Origin: Rhodothermia bacterium
GTDB lineage: Bacteria > Bacteroidota > Rhodothermia > Rhodothermales > JABDKH01
Assembly: GCA_030431165.1 (NCBI GenBank)
Contig: JAUIJQ010000203.1
Coordinates: forward strand, 1 to 6,378
Direction of reading: 5' to 3'
Length of the DNA: 6,378 nt
Shown in pieces: positions 1-6,378 of the stretch (positions within the stretch are counted from its first letter, which is position 1; every line of letters begins with the position of its first letter). A model generated the notes under the pieces. That model had not been told where the DNA came from. It did no database searches and was given only the letters and a program-made list of their open reading frames with translations. The position numbers and the translations under genes are program-made.

Positions 1-1
1 T

Positions 2-595
2 CGCATCCTGAAGGACCTTGCGTTCTGGGATGTCTACCACGAGCACTGCTCCTACTTCAGCAAAGGTTCGCTGGCGCGACTGTTTCGCAGCCAGGGCTTT
101 GACGTCGCGCGCCTCTGGACCGACTACGACGATCAGTACCTGATGATCGAGGCGCGACCGAGCACCGGGACGCCGACGGGTCCGCTGGCAGATGAGGAAG
201 ATGTTCAGACGCTACAGCTTGAGGTCGAAGACTTTGCCAGACGTATTGGTCCACGGCTCGACCACTGGCGCGGGTTCCTGAATCTCCTGCACAGTGAGGG
301 CAAGCGTGTTGTTCTCTGGGGTGGCGGTTCAAAAGCCGTTGCCTTTTTGACAACGCTCGGAATGCAGGAGCAGGTTGAGTGTGCCGTCGATATCAATCCG
401 CATAAACACGGAACGTATCTCGCGAAGACCGGGCACGAAATCGTCGCCCCCGACTACCTGCGGTCCAATCCGCCGGATGTCGTGATCATCATGAATCCGA
501 TTTACCACGACGAGATCTCGCGGGATCTGAACGCGATGGGGCTGTCGCCGAGAATCGTGCACATTGACGTGGATCCGAGTACTGTCGACCTATGA
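2..595 (+). CDS. SAM-dependent sugar C-methyltransferase-like protein, C-terminal part (5' end outside window)
   Basis: Only the last 197 residues are present; the frame is open to the left edge, so the gene starts upstream. An internal ATG at 143 lies inside conserved sequence and is not the start. Visible first is the end of the class I methyltransferase domain, with W-D-V-Y-H-E-H-C-S-Y-F-S at residues 9-20. The Y-x-E-H part matches the active-site motif I recall from the sugar C-3'-methyltransferase TcaB9. Then comes the Methyltransf_14-type C-terminal domain, with L-W-G-G-G-S-K at 105-111, a V-D-I-N-P motif and a P-D-V-V-I-I-M-N-P-I-Y segment, together resembling a small Rossmann fold. 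By family, such enzymes move a methyl group from SAM to a carbon of an NDP-keto-sugar in the cytoplasm. The SAM-binding loop and zinc region lie outside the window. The stop overlaps the next gene's ATG (ATGA, 592-595), so the two are probably co-translated. Family assignment is strong; the substrate is unknown. Confidence 0.9.
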   Translation, partial: RILKDLAFWDVYHEHCSYFSKGSLARLFRSQGFDVARLWTDYDDQYLMIEARPSTGTPTGPLADEEDVQTLQLEVEDFARRIGPRLDHWRGFLNLLHSEGKRVVLWGGGSKAVAFLTTLGMQEQVECAVDINPHKHGTYLAKTGHEIVAPDYLRSNPPDVVIIMNPIYHDEISRDLNAMGLSPRIVHIDVDPSTVDL

Positions 596-1770
596 CCCTG
601 ACGTGTCCTGTTTCCGGCTCTGAGAACTGTGAGGTGTTTCTCCAGGTGCCGGCTGTCCCGGTCTTCTGCAACGTCTTGTACGATTCACGCGAGGAGGCGA
701 TTGCAGCCCCCCGCGGTGAGATAGCACTTGCCTTTTGTCGTGATTCGGGTCATGTCTTCAACGCGGCGTTTGATGCGTCGCTGACGGAGTATTCGCCCGC
801 CTACGAGAACTCGCTCCACTTCTCGCCGCGCTTTCAGCAGTTTGCCGAGCAACTTGTGGATCGGCTGATCGATACCTACGACATCCGGGGCAAGCGCGTG
901 ATCGATATCGGATGTGGAAAAGGCGACTTTCTGCAAATGGTGTGCGAGCGAGGCGACAATCGCGGGTTGGGTTTTGATCCTTCGTACGAAGAAGACCTGA
1001 CGGACGAGAACGCGCAGCAACTGTTCACCGTCGTAAAGGACCTTTACTCCGAGAAGTACGCTGATCAGCCGGCTGATCTCGTAAGCTGTCGCCACGTGCT
1101 CGAGCACATCGAGGAGCCCCCGGCGTTTATGCGCGCGGTGCGCAAGACGATCGGTGACCGACGCGACACGGCTGTCTACTTTGAAGTCCCGAACCTGCTC
1201 TTCATCCTTGACGACATGGCCGTCTGGGATATCATCTACGAACACGTCGGATACTTCAGCACGCACTCGCTGTCGCGTGTGATGCGTGAAGCCGGCTTCG
1301 ACGTGAAAGCTGCGTATCCGGCATTCAACGGACAGTACCTGGGCATCGAGGCCAAACCAGCCGCGCCCGGCGAAAGAGGTGCGCCGTTCGAAGCCGACAC
1401 CAACCCTGCGGGATTGGCAGAGACCGTCAAGACGTTTACCGAGCGTTATCGGGGCAAGGTGGGAGAGTGGTCGTCCTTGATCGATCAGATCAAGTCAGAC
1501 GGCAAGAAGGCGGTCATCTGGGGCGCGGGTTCAAAAGGGGTGACCATTTTGAACACGCTTGGTGTGACCGAAGGCGTTGAGTACGCCGTTGATATCAATC
1601 CGCGCAAACAGGGAAAACATGTTGCCGGCACCGGCCAGCAGATCGTCGCGCCCGAGCATCTTGCTGAATACAAGCCCGATGTTGTTCTGCTCATGAACGG
1701 CATTTATGAGCAGGAAGTGCGCAAAATGGTCGCGGGGCTTGGTCTGAATCCCGAGTTCGTGGTGGCGTAG
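592..1770 (+). CDS. Class I SAM-dependent methyltransferase, sugar C-methyltransferase-like (complete, 392 aa)
   Basis: Complete 392-residue protein, close to the roughly 400 residues usual for the family. Domains in order: an N-terminal Methyltransf_13-like zinc region (about 1-60); a class I SAM domain (about 80-235), with motif I V-I-D-I-G-C-G-K-G-D-F at 103-113, an acidic G-F-D at 127-129 and C-R-H-V-L-E-H at 166-172; and a Methyltransf_14-like C-terminal domain (about 290-392) with I-W-G-A-G-S-K-G at 309-316 and A-V-D-I-N-P. It likely methylates a carbon of a nucleotide-bound keto-sugar in the cytoplasm. Two oddities stand out. The expected C-x-x-C knuckles read C5-P-V-S8 and C49-R-D-S52. 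The active-site stretch reads W-D-I-I-Y-E-H (212-218), where the upstream paralogue has W-D-V-Y-H-E-H. I chose the ATG at 592 because it overlaps the previous stop and the conserved N-terminus begins at once; no strong ribosome site is visible, which fits translational coupling. O- or N-methylation cannot be excluded. Confidence 0.93.
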   Translation: MTLTCPVSGSENCEVFLQVPAVPVFCNVLYDSREEAIAAPRGEIALAFCRDSGHVFNAAFDASLTEYSPAYENSLHFSPRFQQFAEQLVDRLIDTYDIRGKRVIDIGCGKGDFLQMVCERGDNRGLGFDPSYEEDLTDENAQQLFTVVKDLYSEKYADQPADLVSCRHVLEHIEEPPAFMRAVRKTIGDRRDTAVYFEVPNLLFILDDMAVWDIIYEHVGYFSTHSLSRVMREAGFDVKAAYPAFNGQYLGIEAKPAAPGERGAPFEADTNPAGLAETVKTFTERYRGKVGEWSSLIDQIKSDGKKAVIWGAGSKGVTILNTLGVTEGVEYAVDINPRKQGKHVAGTGQQIVAPEHLAEYKPDVVLLMNGIYEQEVRKMVAGLGLNPEFVVA

Positions 1771-1823
1771 CGCAACACGGTCGCCTGGCGTACGTAGTCG
1801 GCTGCACAAAACCACACACGATT

Positions 1824-1828
1824 GAGGG
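1824..1828 (+). promoter_or_regulatory. Shine-Dalgarno site that decides the start of the small secreted protein
   Basis: GAGGG lies five bases before the ATG at 1834. This spacing favours that ATG over the in-frame TTG at 1822, which would overlap the site itself. Confidence 0.6.
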
Positions 1829-1833
1829 TTGGC

Positions 1834-2217
1834 ATGCCGCACGTGAGCCGCACTATTCTCTGTTTTGCCCTGCTTGGCCTGACCACACTGTCGGTGACAG
1901 ACAAGGCAGCAGCGCAGGACATCCCGACAGGAGTCTGGACCGGAACCATCGAGCCGCCGAACGGCCAGTTTATCGACGCGACGTACAACGTGCGTTTTGA
2001 GTCCGACAGCCTGAAAATCCGGATCATCGTGCCGCAGATGGGCGAAGTTGACGCCACCGACGTTCGGATGGAGGAAGGCAATCTTCTCTTCACCTGGTTC
2101 CCGGGTGCTGAACTGACCTGCGTGCTCAAGCCGCGCGACGAAGGACGATTCAGGGGCGCGTGCACGGATCCAGACGGCGAACCCGGCTACCTGACGATGG
2201 TGCCGCCGAAAGACTGA
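1834..2217 (+). CDS. Small secreted protein of unknown function (127 aa)
   Basis: I do not recognise a named family. The ATG at 1834 gives 127 residues and has a GAGGG ribosome site at good spacing. Residues 1-27 form a Sec signal peptide: a short basic start, the hydrophobic core I-L-C-F-A-L-L-G-L, and an A-A-A/Q cleavage site near residue 27. The mature part is about 100 residues of alternating polar and hydrophobic segments with a G-V-W-T-G-T-I-E-P-P-N-G opening, suggesting a small all-beta, lipocalin-like or sandwich fold in the periplasm or outside the cell. Two cysteines, C96 and C110, flank a short D-E-G-R hairpin and probably form a disulfide. The closing segment is G-Y-L-T-M-V-P-P. 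Cys10 sits in the hydrophobic core but lacks a lipobox, so a lipoprotein is unlikely. The gene follows the methyltransferases after 63 bp on the same strand, so it could be read through from them or have its own promoter; I see no clear promoter boxes. Confidence 0.8.
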   Translation: MPHVSRTILCFALLGLTTLSVTDKAAAQDIPTGVWTGTIEPPNGQFIDATYNVRFESDSLKIRIIVPQMGEVDATDVRMEEGNLLFTWFPGAELTCVLKPRDEGRFRGACTDPDGEPGYLTMVPPKD

Positions 2218-2273
2218 TTGCGCCGGTATGGCCTGCAGCCCGCGGGACTGCTGGGAGGCAACCGCCGCATGGC

Positions 2274-4733
2274 TTAGAAATCGAAGCCGAACCGGAAGCC
2301 CAGGTTGACCGGCTCGTCGCGGTCGCCAATTGCCGCGATGAGGCGCACGGGGCCAACGCGTGTACGAACCGCGACTTCGATGCCGGCGCCAATCGATAGC
2401 GGTGCGTCAAGTAAAGCTTCGATAGCGTCGGGCAGCGTGTTGGTCACATCATTCCCAAGCGGATCCCAGGTGTCGCCGACATTGATGGATGCCTTTGCAA
2501 AAAGTCCGTTGCGCACTTCCCACTGGACGGCGATATCGCCGAGGTACCCGGCGCGGCCAAAGCGCTCCTGCGCCTGCAATCCGTACATCGGTATGAAGGC
2601 GTTGCCGAGTACCGTGACGGATTCTCTTCCTCCGAGGTATGTGTAGTAAATCGCCGGAAGATGGGCTCCCGAGCCGTATACAAAAGCGCCGCGGCCGTGG
2701 ATGGCTACCGACGCGGTCACGGGGATTGCAAAACTCGTACGGCCGGCGATAAACAGGAACGGGCCCGCATCGGGATTTGTGTCTTCGGTCGTCTGCGCAT
2801 CGGGGATACCGACAAACGGCTGCGCATTTGATATACCCATTTCACCGGATGCTGATACCGCTGCGCCCCGTGTCGGGAAGTCGAGGTCGTCCAGCGTGTC
2901 AAACTCAACGAACGCTCCGCCTGAGGCGAAGTCCTGATCCCGCGTGACAAGAAGCGGTACGGGTGTCTGGGAATTCGTCGTGTCGGGCACTTGTCGCCTC
3001 CCTGCTACTCGATCCTCCACGAAGAGGTGCGACATGCGAACCCTTGCGCCCGCACGCAGTGATTCCCTCGACGCGAAGGCCGCGAAGAAGTCGGTCATTG
3101 CAGTGCCAAGCGAGACCGCAAACAGCGGCACGTCGGGGGAAAAGCCAAGCGCAGTCATGTACGAGCGAGGCAAGAACACGTCAACCGGCGCGTCGGCGTA
3201 GTTAGCTCGAACGCCCAGGTTGAACCGGGATCTTCTGCCAGATCGGGCACTGTACGACGCTGAAAGGCTAAGTTGATCGCCGAAGCGCGCGCGTAACGCC
3301 GTCACCGCATTTGAGACTTCCATACTCCATAACGTGGCGTCCAGCAAGACCGCGGACTTGTATCTGCTGTCGTATCGAAATCCGACGCCGATCCGATTTG
3401 GTGCTTCGCTGGGCACGACCACGATGTCCAACAGCGCGTCTTCGAGTTCACTCGCAACACCGCTGACGCCGCCGCCGCCGCTGACACCGCCGCCTGCAGA
3501 ACGGTTCTGTCGGCGAGGGTGAGGGACCACCCGGTATGTGACTTCATCAAACAGACCCGTCCCGAACACCCGGCCGATGGCGTCTTCGATCTCGCCGGGG
3601 GTGAGCCAGGTCTGCTCCCTCAGCTTTAGTCGCGCATGCACGAGTTCGATGGCTCCGTCTTGCACGCCGCGCACAATGATTTCGGATATAAACGCGCGAT
3701 CCGGAGGTAATGCGCGGGTCAGAGAATCGGGGTGTGGCGCGAGTCCCGACAGCTCCCGCAGTTCAGGAAGGATCTTGCGTGCCGCTTCTTCACCTCTCCG
3801 CATCCATTCCGCGGCATCGTCGAACGAGGCGCGCGTCAATCCAGACACGTCGGGTTGAATCAGCACGTCGATCAGTTCACGTTGGGCCTCGTCCAATCTT
3901 GCGGCCTGGAAGAACGCCGTCTCAACGAGCACATCAAGGAATGACAATCGCTCGGTGTCCGTGCTGTCCAGGGCTTCGCCGACATCCACGCCGATAAGCA
4001 ATTCTGCCCCGAGATCGAGCGCGTCAATTGCCGGTATGTTTCGCGCGACGCCGCCGTCGATGTATAGCTGGCCGTCAATGCGTACCGGTGTAAAGACGCT
4101 GGGAAGCGACATGCTGGCGCGCATTGCCGTTGCGAGCGCTTGGTCTGTCAGCGCGTGCGCTTCCCCGGATCGAAGATGTGTCGCCACCGCAGTAAACGGC
4201 CGATCAAGCTGCGACAAGTCGTCCAGCTCGTGGTAGCCCCAGGTCAGGCGACTCAGCGTGGTCATGATGCGCTGACCGCGGAGCAATCCGCTCGGCAACA
4301 TCACGTGGGTGCCTTTGAACGGCACAGAGATCATGACCCCCCGGGACGCGGTTCGCCGCTCAAGCAGCGCCGCACGTCTGGAGATGCGATCGGAGAAGAG
4401 CCCGTCCCAGTCCTGTTCGAGTGCTACCCGCTCGAGGTCTGCGGCGCTGTAGCCGAGGGCGTAGAGCCCGCCGACAAGGGCACCCATGCTCGTCCCCGTC
4501 ACGATGTCTACGGGGATGCGTTCCTGCTCCAACACCTTGAGTACGCCGACATGAGCGAGACCCCGAGCCGATCCGCCGCTCAGCACAAGACCAACTACGG
4601 GCCGACGCGTCGAGTCGGCCTGGGCCTCGGCAGGGTGAACGCGACCAAGCGCCACCGCAACGACGACCAGGAGCAGGGCCCAGACCAGACCCCGGTAAGG
4701 GACTACAACACAGGCCGCGGGCCTAGAAGTCAT
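2274..4733 (-). CDS. Patatin-like phospholipase with POTRA and outer-membrane beta-barrel (type Vd autotransporter-like)
   Basis: An 819-residue exported protein. Residues 1-38 are a signal peptide, with hydrophobic core W-A-L-L-L-V-V-V-A-V-A-L and A-E-A/Q cleavage. The patatin domain (about 45-290) has the oxyanion loop G-G-S-A-R-G (53-58), the nucleophile elbow G-T-S82-M-G and the catalytic Asp in D226-G-G, so the Ser-Asp dyad is intact. A single POTRA-like region (about 345-442) carries a glycine-rich insert at 414-425. The remainder (about 445-819) is amphipathic beta strands ending G-F-R-F-G-F-D-F, the terminal Phe typical of BamA-assembled barrels. By analogy with Pseudomonas PlpD and Fusobacterium FplA, the enzyme would cleave phospholipid acyl esters and be displayed or released through its own barrel. 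I chose the ATG at 4733 because the signal peptide follows it; the ATG at 4928 would add 65 residues antisense to no conserved sequence and inside the upstream gene. That start overlaps the upstream stop by 11 bp. Confidence 0.94.
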   Translation of the reverse strand: MTSRPAACVVVPYRGLVWALLLVVVAVALGRVHPAEAQADSTRRPVVGLVLSGGSARGLAHVGVLKVLEQERIPVDIVTGTSMGALVGGLYALGYSAADLERVALEQDWDGLFSDRISRRAALLERRTASRGVMISVPFKGTHVMLPSGLLRGQRIMTTLSRLTWGYHELDDLSQLDRPFTAVATHLRSGEAHALTDQALATAMRASMSLPSVFTPVRIDGQLYIDGGVARNIPAIDALDLGAELLIGVDVGEALDSTDTERLSFLDVLVETAFFQAARLDEAQRELIDVLIQPDVSGLTRASFDDAAEWMRRGEEAARKILPELRELSGLAPHPDSLTRALPPDRAFISEIIVRGVQDGAIELVHARLKLREQTWLTPGEIEDAIGRVFGTGLFDEVTYRVVPHPRRQNRSAGGGVSGGGGVSGVASELEDALLDIVVVPSEAPNRIGVGFRYDSRYKSAVLLDATLWSMEVSNAVTALRARFGDQLSLSASYSARSGRRSRFNLGVRANYADAPVDVFLPRSYMTALGFSPDVPLFAVSLGTAMTDFFAAFASRESLRAGARVRMSHLFVEDRVAGRRQVPDTTNSQTPVPLLVTRDQDFASGGAFVEFDTLDDLDFPTRGAAVSASGEMGISNAQPFVGIPDAQTTEDTNPDAGPFLFIAGRTSFAIPVTASVAIHGRGAFVYGSGAHLPAIYYTYLGGRESVTVLGNAFIPMYGLQAQERFGRAGYLGDIAVQWEVRNGLFAKASINVGDTWDPLGNDVTNTLPDAIEALLDAPLSIGAGIEVAVRTRVGPVRLIAAIGDRDEPVNLGFRFGFDF
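3459..3494. repeat. Tandem 18-bp repeat encoding a doubled G-G-G-V-S-G hexapeptide
   Basis: Two adjacent 18-bp units, rich in CCG triplets on the plus strand, encode exactly G-G-G-V-S-G twice (residues 414-425) within the POTRA-like region of the patatin-barrel protein. The units differ by silent changes, for example CTGACG against CTGACA. The insert keeps the frame and looks like slippage- or duplication-derived flexible linker sequence in a loop between beta strands. Confidence 0.8.
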
Positions 4734-6378
4734 CGCCCGCAAAGTTGTCCCAGGAACGCCACTTTGCACGACCAACGTGATCTGATCGACCCCACACCTG
4801 GAAGAACTGACTTGACGGGGCATCAAAGAGCGTCGAGTTACCGAAGTCAAGCCGAACAAAATTTGTAGCCGCGTACTGTGGTGTGCCGTTCCGTCCGTTC
4901 CGGGTCGTGACGAAGGCAAAGTCGGCATCGGTGGTAAAAGGGCCGTAGTTGATCTTACCCGAGTCGTAGTTATACCGCGGCCTGATGTCCTCGTTCAGCA
5001 CGTCGCGGTATAGATCTGCTTTTACCCCATACCAGGTGTTTCCGTCCACCGTGACGGTGACACCTTCGTCATCATCTTTTGTCAGTTCAAATCTTGCGGC
5101 AATCGAGGCCGCATCATCCTGGCGGTTGATGGGGACCAGCACGGCCACAAACGTCTCGATGCTCCCGGCGCGGAAGTATCTGGAAACAGCCTGGTAGAGC
5201 GCTTTTTCAGCCTGTTCAGCGCGTTCTTCCGATTCGACGCCGGTATCCAAGGACTGTGGCAGCACGACCAGCAGGTCGCCGTCGCCCGGGTTCGCGAAGC
5301 GTCCCATCAGTGAATCAATACGCATTCTGAACCAGTTGTCGCCTGACTCAACAATCTGGCGGGTGTGCCAGAGTTGGGCAGCCGTGAAGTACTTCGACTC
5401 GGTAAACTGAAGGGCATCGACGACGATGACGTAATCCTCTGACCGGTCGCGTACGAGGACGCGGTCACCGGTGTAGCCCGTCCGCGGGTCGTTGATGCGG
5501 GTGCGCGAGTACTCGAATGGTTCGTACTGCTGGAAGTCGATCTTTGTTGTCTGGACGGATTCGTTGTAGGCGCCGGAGTTGCGCAGGATATCGAAGTAGG
5601 GTTGATCGATACCTCGCCGCTCGTCACGCACCACGACGCGATTGTGGAAGATGTCGGCGCGGTAACCACCAAATTCGCCGCTGGGTGCCCGCGGTCGGTA
5701 ACCGCCATCCGAGAGCAGTACGGCCCCGTTTTTCATCATCAGCGAGATGCCGTTTTCATCTGACTGACCGTGATGCATTTTCTCTTCCTCGACGGCGAGG
5801 ATCTGCTTCAGGTAGTCTTTCTGCATGACGCTGTAGTATCCCTCATCTTTGTAATTCAGCATGAGGTAGAAGTCGTCGGGGTCCCATCCGGATCGTAAGA
5901 CCAGCTTCTTCGAGATTATTTCCTCAAGCGCATCGCCCGAAGTGTACGTGGGCGCGACCGGTTCGACGCTTGCACTTCCCCATTCGCGACGCCGGATGAG
6001 CGTTCGCGCAACACCGACGTTTGGCGTAGCGAGTGCCGCGCCAGACCCCAGTATCTCCATCTGTTCGAGCATTCGGTTTGCCGCCCACTTCATCGTGCCG
6101 TCGCCGTACTCGCGTGCGCCGCGTTCGAGCAGGAGCGCGTATTCCGAAAGGTTCATCCACCAGTGCCCGTCTCCAAATTCAGGAATCGTTCCGGCCGGAG
6201 TAAGCAGGGCCACGAAGTAGTCGAAGTAGTATCGAACCATTGGCGAGGAGAACACCTTGTCGCGACCGGTCAGATCGAGGTAATTCACGTAGGCGTGTAG
6301 CCAGATCGGATGGTATACCGACGCGTCTTCGATCTCCCAGCTTCGTATTGTGTCGCTTGCCAGGATCTCGAAGACGCG
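4723..6378 (-). CDS. Heparinase II/III- or alginate-lyase-like polysaccharide lyase (5' end outside window)
   Basis: The last 551 residues are present and the frame is open to the right edge. A GTG at 6288 is in frame, but 30 sense codons with family-like sequence (D-A-S-V-Y-H-P-I-W-L-H-A-Y) precede it, so it is not the start. Residues 1-115 are helical, with P-E-F-G-D-G-H-W-W at 66-74 followed by amphipathic helices, as in the alpha/alpha toroid of polysaccharide lyases. From about 155 the chain is mostly beta: H202-H-G-Q-S-D-E-N209, then G-A-V-L-L-S-D-G-G-Y and A-D-I-F-H-N-R-V-V-V, which recall the beta-sandwich signature of heparinase II/III-type lyases (H-x-H-x-D, then D-x-G-Y, then H-N). 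Such enzymes break uronic-acid-containing polysaccharides by beta-elimination, usually in the periplasm or outside; any signal peptide would lie off the window. The gene overlaps the patatin gene by 11 bp, suggesting one operon. Family is moderately sure; substrate and activity are unknown. Confidence 0.72.
   Translation of the reverse strand, partial: RVFEILASDTIRSWEIEDASVYHPIWLHAYVNYLDLTGRDKVFSSPMVRYYFDYFVALLTPAGTIPEFGDGHWWMNLSEYALLLERGAREYGDGTMKWAANRMLEQMEILGSGAALATPNVGVARTLIRRREWGSASVEPVAPTYTSGDALEEIISKKLVLRSGWDPDDFYLMLNYKDEGYYSVMQKDYLKQILAVEEEKMHHGQSDENGISLMMKNGAVLLSDGGYRPRAPSGEFGGYRADIFHNRVVVRDERRGIDQPYFDILRNSGAYNESVQTTKIDFQQYEPFEYSRTRINDPRTGYTGDRVLVRDRSEDYVIVVDALQFTESKYFTAAQLWHTRQIVESGDNWFRMRIDSLMGRFANPGDGDLLVVLPQSLDTGVESEERAEQAEKALYQAVSRYFRAGSIETFVAVLVPINRQDDAASIAARFELTKDDDEGVTVTVDGNTWYGVKADLYRDVLNEDIRPRYNYDSGKINYGPFTTDADFAFVTTRNGRNGTPQYAATNFVRLDFGNSTLFDAPSSQFFQVWGRSDHVGRAKWRSWDNFAGDDF

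Noticed and set aside
685..1266. 193-codon minus-strand open frame inside the complete methyltransferase gene
   Set aside because: Antisense to a conserved SAM-binding domain; its sequence is Arg/Val-rich without domain features.
1822..1824. TTG start for the small secreted protein
   Set aside because: It overlaps the GAGGG ribosome site that serves the ATG at 1834, and adds only four residues before a normal signal peptide.
1771..1833. Promoter or terminator between the methyltransferases and the small secreted protein
   Set aside because: No convincing -35/-10 pair or stem-loop with T-run is visible in these 63 bases.
1861..1863. Cys10 of the small secreted protein as a lipoprotein anchor
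   Set aside because: The residues before it (T-I-L) do not fit a lipobox, and the hydrophobic core continues past it to an A-A-A cleavage site.
2235..2251. Possible terminator hairpin (GCAG...CTGC around CCCGCGGG) in the convergent gap
   Set aside because: Only four outer base pairs, a mismatch, a self-complementary centre with too little loop, and no T-run on either strand.
4140..4868. 242-codon plus-strand open frame across the lyase-patatin junction
   Set aside because: It starts with TTG, is rich in Arg, Pro, His and Gln, has no recognisable motif, and lies antisense to two well-supported genes. It is a by-product of GC-rich coding sequence.
4734..4928. Longer start of the patatin gene at the ATG at 4928
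   Set aside because: The 65 added residues look non-conserved, are encoded entirely within the upstream lyase-like gene, and would place the signal peptide in mid-chain. The ATG at 4733 starts directly before it.
6286..6288. GTG as the true start of the lyase-like gene
   Set aside because: Thirty in-frame codons upstream to the window edge continue without a stop and look like part of the helical toroid domain.

Overview
The window holds five protein-coding genes in two convergent groups. Two genes run off its edges. It looks like chromosomal DNA from a moderately GC-rich, Gram-negative (diderm) bacterium. The diderm call rests on an outer-membrane beta-barrel protein ending in Phe and on Sec signal peptides. 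The style of the patatin-barrel protein and of the small secreted protein is reminiscent of marine Bacteroidota/Rhodothermota-like lineages, but that placement is an impression and not a result. I see no RNA gene, CRISPR array, insertion sequence, phage gene or attachment site.

Left, plus strand (1-2217). Two tandem SAM-dependent methyltransferase genes of the sugar C-methyltransferase-like family (Methyltransf_13 / class I SAM fold / Methyltransf_14) overlap by four bases (ATGA). The first lacks its 5' part because of the window edge. They are clearly paralogous, sharing an E-H-x-x-Y-F-S motif and a W-G-x-G-S-K Rossmann-type segment, and probably modify nucleotide-linked sugars for a surface polysaccharide or glycoside. 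After 63 bp comes a 127-residue secreted protein of unknown function, with a signal peptide, an all-beta look and one probable disulfide.

Right, minus strand (6378 down to 2274). A 5'-truncated polysaccharide-lyase-like protein of heparinase II/III or alginate-lyase type (alpha/alpha toroid, then beta-sandwich) overlaps by 11 bp the start of an 819-residue exported patatin-POTRA-beta-barrel protein. The latter has the architecture of type Vd secretion (PlpD/FplA-like phospholipase autotransporters). The overlap suggests the two are translated from one message.

The groups meet tail to tail over a 56-bp gap with no obvious terminator. The possible shared theme is the cell envelope: sugar methylation on the left, polysaccharide cleavage and lipid hydrolysis on the right. 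A functional link between the groups is inference only. I found no convincing unknown multi-gene system. The points most worth checking are loss of the second Cys in both zinc knuckles of the complete methyltransferase, the diverged active-site motif between the two methyltransferases, a Gln in the expected H-x-H-x-D motif of the lyase-like protein, a tandem glycine hexapeptide inserted in the POTRA domain, and the lyase-phospholipase gene coupling.
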